Assembly: GCF_029867415.1 (NCBI RefSeq)
Contig: NW_026705154.1
Location: 682,001 to 746,000, forward strand
DNA length: 64,000 bases
Direction: 5' to 3'
Source: Vicia villosa
Taxonomy: Eukaryota > Streptophyta > Magnoliopsida > Fabales > Fabaceae
Position 1 is the first letter of the stretch, and every line of letters starts with the position of its first letter. The notes beneath the pieces are model-generated. The model saw nothing but the letters and a program-made list of their open reading frames with translations, ran no database searches and had not been told where the DNA came from. Shown piece after piece: positions 57,985 through 64,000 of the stretch. Both the position numbers and the translations under genes were made by a program.

Positions 57985-59328
57985 ATGAATCTCGAACAAT
58001 CAGTTAAGGATCTTCAAGCTCAAAACACCGAGTTCCAAGCCTTGATTATGAATTTGTCCAAAGGGCAAGAAGAGCTGAAAGCCATGTTGACTAAAAAGAA
58101 GAAGAAAAAGGGTAAGAAGACTCGAGTAAAAAAGCTTAGACCAATCTTGCAACTCAGGGATGCTGAAACCTCTGAAGACAGTGATGAGGATGAGCAAGAT
58201 GATAATGCTAGTATCAAAACCGATGCAAAAAGTAACCACGATTCTGCCAAACTCTCTGAAGAAGAGGAGGACTATTACCATGAGGGCGAGCATCCCGATG
58301 ACAAATACAAGATATTAGAAGAGCGTCTGAGAAGTGTGGAAATTCAGAAGGTACCTGGGCTGGATCTTGAAGAGCTTGGACTTGTGCCTGGGGTCGTTAT
58401 TCCTCCAAAATTCAAAACTCCCGCTTTTGCTAAGTATGATGGAATTTCCTGTCCCAAGATGCACCTGAGGTCTTATGTGAGGAAGATTCAGCCTCACACT
58501 GCTGATAAGAGGCTCTGGATCCATTTCTTTCAAGAGAGTTTATCTGGAACTCAACTCGAATGGTATTACCAACTGGAAAGTACCAACATCCGTACATGGG
58601 AAGATTTGGTTGTTGCCTTCTATCAACAATATCAATACAACTCTGATCTTGCACCAACTCGCATACAATTACAAAGCATGTCAATGGGACCTAAAGAAAG
58701 TTTTAAGGAGTATGCTCAAAAATGGAGAGATCTAGCTGGAAGAGTCAAACCCTCCCTATCCGACAGAGAGTTGGTAGATATGTTTATGAATACACTGACT
58801 GGCCCTTTCTATAGTCATTTGCTGGGAAGTTCGTCATCTGGATTCACTGAGCTTATACTGACTGGGGAACGTGTTGAGAATGGCATCCGAAGTGGTAAGA
58901 TTCAAGCTGCTACATCCTCAGGTGTTACAAAGAAGCCTCTCAGTGGGAAGTCAGATTCAAATAATAAACATGGCCAATCTGTTGGGGCAGTTTTGATCTC
59001 CACACCGACACCTCAGAGAAGTCGTCAAAACATGCAAGACACGCCTAGGCGTCAGTTCACAAAGATCAATATGTCACCAACTCAAGCACTACAATACTTG
59101 TTGAAGTTAAAGTTGATCACTCTAAAGGATCCCCCTAAGAATCCGAGCACTTCTGCTCGAAGCTATAATCCTAAAATGAGGTGTGCATACCACTCTGATA
59201 GTCCTGGTCATGATACGAATAGCTGCTGGACGTTGAGGAACAAAATCCAAGATATGATCGATGCTGGAGAAGTCGAGTTTGATCCTCCTGAGACTCCTAA
59301 TGTAGCTGCTAATAATGTGGATGGCTAG
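57985..59328 (+). CDS. gag: Ogre-type Gag protein
   Basis: Intact ORF of 447 aa from ATG 57985 (MNLEQSVKDLQAQNTEFQ); an in-frame ATG at 57943 is an alternative. Order: a short coiled-coil-like N-terminus; a Lys run (KKKKKKGKKTR, about 33-43); an acidic stretch (about 55-100); a Retrotrans_gag domain (about 165-290, with WIHFFQESLSGTQLEWYYQL, FYQQYQYN and SFKEYAQKWRDLAGRV); a basic linker; and a zinc-binding segment with C400, H403, H409 and C414 (CAYHSDSPGHDTNSCW). Gag forms the retroelement particle. The ORF is uninterrupted, as expected of a recent copy. Nothing resembling the protease that normally follows is present after the stop. Confidence 0.85.
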   Translation: MNLEQSVKDLQAQNTEFQALIMNLSKGQEELKAMLTKKKKKKGKKTRVKKLRPILQLRDAETSEDSDEDEQDDNASIKTDAKSNHDSAKLSEEEEDYYHEGEHPDDKYKILEERLRSVEIQKVPGLDLEELGLVPGVVIPPKFKTPAFAKYDGISCPKMHLRSYVRKIQPHTADKRLWIHFFQESLSGTQLEWYYQLESTNIRTWEDLVVAFYQQYQYNSDLAPTRIQLQSMSMGPKESFKEYAQKWRDLAGRVKPSLSDRELVDMFMNTLTGPFYSHLLGSSSSGFTELILTGERVENGIRSGKIQAATSSGVTKKPLSGKSDSNNKHGQSVGAVLISTPTPQRSRQNMQDTPRRQFTKINMSPTQALQYLLKLKLITLKDPPKNPSTSARSYNPKMRCAYHSDSPGHDTNSCWTLRNKIQDMIDAGEVEFDPPETPNVAANNVDG

Positions 59329-61715
59329 AAGGATAAACTTTTAATCATTAGTTTTACTTTCGTTTGCAAATTCCTATTCTGTTTATGTAAACATTCGAAT
59401 TATGATAGACATTATCTATTTTTAATAATCATCATCAGTGCATTGCATATGTTTGTCTTGAATAATTTATTTCGTTATCACTCATTTTAAAGTTATGTCT
59501 TTACTTTGCATATGTTTTTATGATACTCAACTCCTGCTAAAGCTGTAAGCCTTTTGAGGGAGGATGACGAAAACGATACCGCAACCTCATACAGTATGCT
59601 TTTGAGCGGACTATGCTGACGATGTACAGGCATTATTTCAATTCCTAAACAGTGGAGATATAAGGATGTTAATCCCTCGTCAACCCCTTTGAGCCTAAGG
59701 AGTAGAAGTTTTCTTTCTTGCACAATTTAAAACCCTTGATCATAACCTGGGGCAGGGTAGTTCTCAGTTTAATTTGGCTGTGCATTCTATTTCAAGAAAA
59801 TCGTTCATTACATCTTTCAACAAAGGGTTCAATCACAAGCGATCATCCGCACACATCAAAGAAATGTTGGAGATGTCAAAAGCCAATGATGGTTCATCAA
59901 TCGTCAAGCGAGGCAGTCAATATCTTTCAAAAAAGAAAAAAAAAATGAAAAAACATATATACAAAGAAAAGCCTGCTAAGTCAAAAATCAAAAAGAAGAC
60001 TTAGGCAAAAATCAAGGCGTCCCGCTGACTGTAAGTTCAAAAGAGACAGTTCAGGCAGAAGTTAGGGATATCAAAAAATGAAAGAAGAGAAGTTAATAAA
60101 TTCCTAAACAACACAATGTTGTGACTACTAAAAGGAAGAAGTGACTGCCATCTCAAAAGTTCTCTTTGCTTGCGAACCATTATTATTATCAAAAGATGCA
60201 AATCCAAAGGTCTCTTGGAACCTGAATGCATAAGTTGAATTAACTGAGCTTAGGACTGAAGAACATCACGAAGAAGGGGATGGGTATAAATAAATTTTGA
60301 GCCTTTATCCTTTGTTTCTTAAACCATGAACCGAACCACGTTACAACCCTTGAAAGTCCTAACTGAAGCATGGTTAGTTCGAAAGCATACTGTCGCAACA
60401 AAGGTATCCTGACTCCTTAAGGTTTACCACAAATGCTGAGTCGACATTTCATTTTTATGAGCATCATGTTTTTACAAGCATCACGTTGTTACAAATATCA
60501 TGTTTTTTACAAACGTCACACTTTTACATCTCTTGTCCTAATGCTCTTCAAAAACTCAAGACAAACGTATGCATTGCATCACATGAATTCTTTATTAAAA
60601 ATATTCTGCTACATAATTTCAAATGTTAGCATCAGAATGAATTTGCACATGGTATAACTAATGACTGAAAGCTATCCCGACAGACAAGATTATTCCGAGA
60701 AACAATATCTCCTATGTATACAAGGGGCATGACACGCTTTGCCCAATCAATCTGGGACAATCAGGTCAAGATTCAAAGAATCTCTCAAATACCAAACAAT
60801 CGAAAGGCATACATCCCAAGTAGGTTTCAAACTATTGCCCAATCAATCTGGGGCAATCAAGTCAAGATTCCGAGAATCTCTCAGAAGCAAAAACAGTCAG
60901 GGGCATCGTCCTAAGTTTATGATTACTAGGGGCATGTCGCCCATAGTGCATATCTCATAAAGTCCTCGCGAGGCGAATCTTTCCAAAGTTCCTGCTAACT
61001 GGGGCAAATCTATGCAAGTCCAAATTCAACATCTTGATCAATACTCAGTGGCGTGTCCTGAATCAAGTAGTAAGTTACTATGATACTGGGGGCAACTTTC
61101 AAGACACCCATGTCTCCCCACAGAGCCAGGTTCACAAAACCACCTCCCCGCAGAGTAATCAATAAGAAGACATCTTCAAACATATTTGTCTCAACAAAGA
61201 CATGACTCCCCAATAGAGTTGACATCTTCAACACTACCGGTTATCCAACACTTTGCTCTTCTCCAACATGGTTTACTAATATCTTTTATTCTCAATCAGG
61301 GTACATCAAGTTACTGGTCATCCCCAAGCAAAATCATAAATCCTCAGCTGAGCATCTTCAAAAAAAAGCATATATCAAAATCACAATGATGCAGAGATTT
61401 ATTTTCTCAATCAAGGACAAATCATATTCTGACATCATATATCATAAACATGTTCATACATTACATACATTATCTCATATACAAGTTTCTCATTTATTTT
61501 GAGAAACTCATAGCACATGCATCATAACATTGCATAAAGACTAACTCTACTTTTTCAGGACATAAGTACAAGCAGATAAACAATATCTACGATCTAATTC
61601 AGTTACTATGAATGGTACTGACACGATCATCTCTCCAAGACCTAATTTGGCCACCACGAATGGTGTTGACACAATCAAAGAAAGAAACAAACTTAATCAC
61701 AACACGCAAATCACG
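59329..61715 (+). other. Non-coding interior of the Ogre-type element (pol missing)
   Basis: The longest open frames are short and Lys- or Ser-rich with no RT, RNase H, integrase or protease motifs. A segment of about 104 bp containing GCCCAATCAATCTGGGACAA is tandemly repeated at about 60740 and 60838. Recurring GGGGCAT and CTCCCC words suggest long-evolved 3' UTR sequence. Confidence 0.65.
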
Positions 61716-62583
61716 ACAACTGAGTCAAGATAAAGGAATCAAGACAACTGAGTCACGATGATGGAATCACGACAACTGAGTCACGATAAAGGAATCACGA
61801 CAACTGAGTCACGATAAAGGAATCACGACAACTGAGTCAAGATAAAGGAATCAAGACAACTGAGTCACGATGATAGAATCACGACAACTAAGTCACGATG
61901 ATGGAATCACGACAACTGAGTCACGATAAAGGAATCAAGACAACTGAGTCACGATAAAGGAATCACGACAACTGAGTCACGATAAAGGAATCACGACAAC
62001 TGAGTCAAGATAAAGGAATCAAGACAACTGAGTCACGATGATGGAATCACGACAACTGAGTCACGATAAAGGAATCACGACAACTGAGTCACGATAAAGG
62101 AATCACGACAACTGAGTCAAGATAAAGGAATCAAGACAACTGAGTCACGATGATAGAATCACGACAACTAAGTCACGATGATAGAATCACGACAACTAAG
62201 TCACGATGATGGAATCACGACAACTGAGTCACGATAAAGGAATCAAGACAACTGAGTCACGATAAAGGAATCACGACAACTGAGTCACGATAAAGGAATC
62301 ACGACAACTGAGTCAAGATAAAGGAATCAAGACAACTGAGTCACGATGATAGAATCACGACAACTAAGTCACGATGATGGAATCACGACAACTGAGTCAC
62401 GATAAAGGAATCAAGACAACTGAGTCACGATAAAGGAATCACGACAACTGAGTCACGATAAAGGAATCACGACAACTGAGTCAAGATAAAGGAATCAAAA
62501 CAACTGAGTCACGATGATAGAATCACGACAATTGAGTCACGGTAATAGAATCACGACAACTGAGTCACGATGATGGAATCACG
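61716..62583. repeat. 28-bp tandem array, 31 contiguous units, in the Ogre 3' UTR
   Basis: Units start ACAACTGAGTCACGAT and are exactly 28 bp; 31 × 28 = 868 bp fills the interval with no gap. Variants differ at fixed positions: TAAAG or TGATG/TGATA in the middle, CACG or CAAG at the end, CTGAG or CTAAG near the start. These occur in a repeating order of four to seven units. Tandem arrays in the hypervariable 3' UTR are known for Ogre elements and can seed satellites. Confidence 0.95.
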
Positions 62584-62800
62584 ATATTCTGTTCAGAAAC
62601 AATCATGACAATGGAGTCACTACAATTAATTCACTTCACACTCCCAACATCTTGATGACATCTTTAAGCCCATCTCCGACAAAAGTCCCTACTTCAGCTA
62701 GGGCAAATTTCTTGGTATTCTAGTGTTCAATCATCTTCCACCTTCAGATACCGACTGGCATACAAACCACTCTACATCTTCAGGTTTAAGATAATTGAAC

Positions 62801-62809
62801 AGGGGCAGC
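62801..62809 (+). other. Polypurine tract of the Ogre-type element
   Basis: AGGGGCAGC immediately precedes the 3' LTR start (TGTCATACC at 62810). Confidence 0.7.
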
Positions 62810-64000
62810 TGTCATACCCCAAAATTTGCCCATACATTTTTTTTTTTACACATAAAATCAGAACAAAAGACAAAGCTCCAAAACACACTCTCCTATACAA
62901 AAGCTCTGAACTAGGGTGTGATTAATTCGATGGAAAATCATTGAATAAATGGCTCAAGGTGGTTCCATAGGGTCACTAACATCCCAAAGTATCTCCATAT
63001 AAAGTTTCAAGTCAAACAGAGCAAATTTAGTCCCTCAAATCCTGATTAGGTCAACAGTCGACTCTCAAGGGCAAAACAGTCATTTCAAGTCAATATATAG
63101 TCAAAACTCAAGATATTTGGTCAACAACATCCTCATAACCCTAAAATCATCATTTGATCAAGGGTTGATCATGATGATGCAAGGAAAGATCAGAGAAGTC
63201 AAAAGTCAAGAGTTACTATTTTGGGCATGAACTAAAAAAGTCAACCAAACTTTGAAAATTCACCAAATATTCATACTTCATCAGAAAAATTCCCACCAAA
63301 GCTCATTTTGAAGAGAATTCATTCCTCTATCCAATGGTCCAAGAATCAGAGCCCATAGGTCAATGGTTTAAGAGAAATGGCTTCATACATTATATGTCCT
63401 TTTCAAAAGTCAACAGAAAGACATTTTTTTCAAAAGGACATAAAATGAAAATGGAGAATAATTTTGATATGAGACCAAAGACACTGGCTAGAAGACTCTT
63501 TAAGGTTTCCAAAAGTCTACAAGCTTGAAAAAATATTGAGATATGGAGAAATGGCGTGGTATACAAGTTCATTTATGGGTACAAAGAGGAAAAAGCCTAA
63601 AATTCCAAATATTTCTAAATGGGCCCATTTTATTTCCATCCAAACCTCATCTCAGGCCCATGCACGCCCCAAAATATATATTCTTATATTTTTATTATTT
63701 TTATTGGTATTTATGGTTTTTTATTTATTAAAAACTATAATTTAATCATGAAAATATTAAAAATAAAATATATGATTTGTTTCTTCAATTATGAGCCAAA
63801 GATTCAAGCAAATATTCTCCAAAAGTCAATCAATTTTCGTGCACATAATAATTGGGAAGATATTGGATCATTTAAGCCAAATTTGGAAGGATTCCATAAC
63901 TTATTTCCAATCAAATTTCTCAAACAAGCAATCAAAGATTTAAAAGGATTTGTTCTTGTTTTGTTAACCTAGATTACTCTCTTATATAAACACAACTCAT
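62810..64000 (+). repeat. 3' LTR of the Ogre-type element, cut by the window end
   Basis: Matches 53028 onward. In a by-eye comparison I see one substitution (TGAATAAATGG against TGAATCAATGG) and one T-run length difference (about 63715 against 53932). Confidence 0.9.

Larger units (their letters stand above)
53028..64000 (+). mobile_element. Ogre-type (Ty3/gypsy, Tat lineage) LTR retrotransposon, gag-only, 3' end outside window
   Basis: Order: 5' LTR 53028-56791, primer-binding site 56793-56813, leader, gag 57985-59328, non-coding region, 28-bp tandem array 61716-62583, polypurine tract 62801-62809, 3' LTR from 62810 to beyond 64000. The PBS sequence AACTGGCGACTCTGCTGGGG fits the tRNA-Arg primer described for Ogre elements. 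The LTR start TGTCATACCCCAAAATTTG also fits the family. The interior is only 6018 bp and shows no protease, RT, RNase H or integrase, whereas autonomous Ogres have long interiors with pol. The copy must therefore depend on enzymes supplied in trans. LTRs are nearly identical, so it is young. Predicted target duplication is GTATG (53023-53027); the other copy is outside the window. Confidence 0.85.

Noticed and set aside
61716..62583. CRISPR-like regular repeat spacing
   Set aside because: Units are contiguous with no unique spacers, and the context is a plant retrotransposon. It is an ordinary tandem array.

Overview
This is a nuclear plant sequence. It has long introns with GT-AG borders, AT-rich non-coding DNA, and dense nested transposons. 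The repeat families point to a legume of the inverted-repeat-lacking clade, most likely tribe Fabeae (pea, vetch, lentil, Lathyrus). The main pointers are a young Ogre-type LTR retrotransposon whose primer-binding site begins AACTGGCGACTCTGCTGGG, short palindromic MITEs of the kinds common in Medicago and pea, and a short SINE. The species is inference; no bacterial, organellar or viral sequence is apparent.

Layout. 1-7.2 kb holds an orphan exon of a plastid phosphate-translocator gene and a run of non-autonomous DNA transposons, several with exact target-site duplications. 7.2-16.9 kb and 24.2-34.2 kb hold two tandemly duplicated, complete 7-exon genes for full-size ABCB (MDR/P-glycoprotein) transporters of 1280 and 1276 aa. 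Reading frame and splice phases are intact in both. The duplication extends into the 3' flank, and the two copies have since been remodelled by different insertions (Harbinger-like MITE in copy 1; TRIM retroelement, minisatellite and hAT element in copy 2). 17-24 kb is repeat-rich and includes a Mutator-type element nested in a Stowaway MITE. 35-38.7 kb holds decayed LINE and Copia remnants.

38.8-48.8 kb carries two convergent housekeeping genes. One is a 14-exon KJC1-like nucleotidyltransferase-like protein (GDP-mannose pyrophosphorylase family, 414 aa, plus strand). The other is a 4-exon Golgi alpha-mannosidase II (GH38, 1160 aa, minus strand). Both relate to mannose and glycan metabolism: the first to GDP-mannose supply in the cytosol, the second to N-glycan trimming in the Golgi. 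Their adjacency may be chance.

49-53 kb is decayed repeat: a tandem repeat family also present in intron 1 of ABCB copy 1, a LINE relic, and an LTR-like segment with CATACGCGTATG palindromes. From 53,028 to the window end lies an Ogre-like element: a 3764-bp 5' LTR, PBS, a gag ORF but no recognisable pol, a 31-copy 28-bp tandem array with higher-order structure, a polypurine tract, and the first 1191 bp of the 3' LTR. The two LTRs differ at only two places that I could see over about 1.19 kb, so the insertion looks very recent.

I did not find a clearly novel gene system. The most distinctive items are the gag-only Ogre derivative with its higher-order 28-bp array, and the ABCB tandem pair, whose paralogous empty sites allow insertions to be ordered after the duplication.
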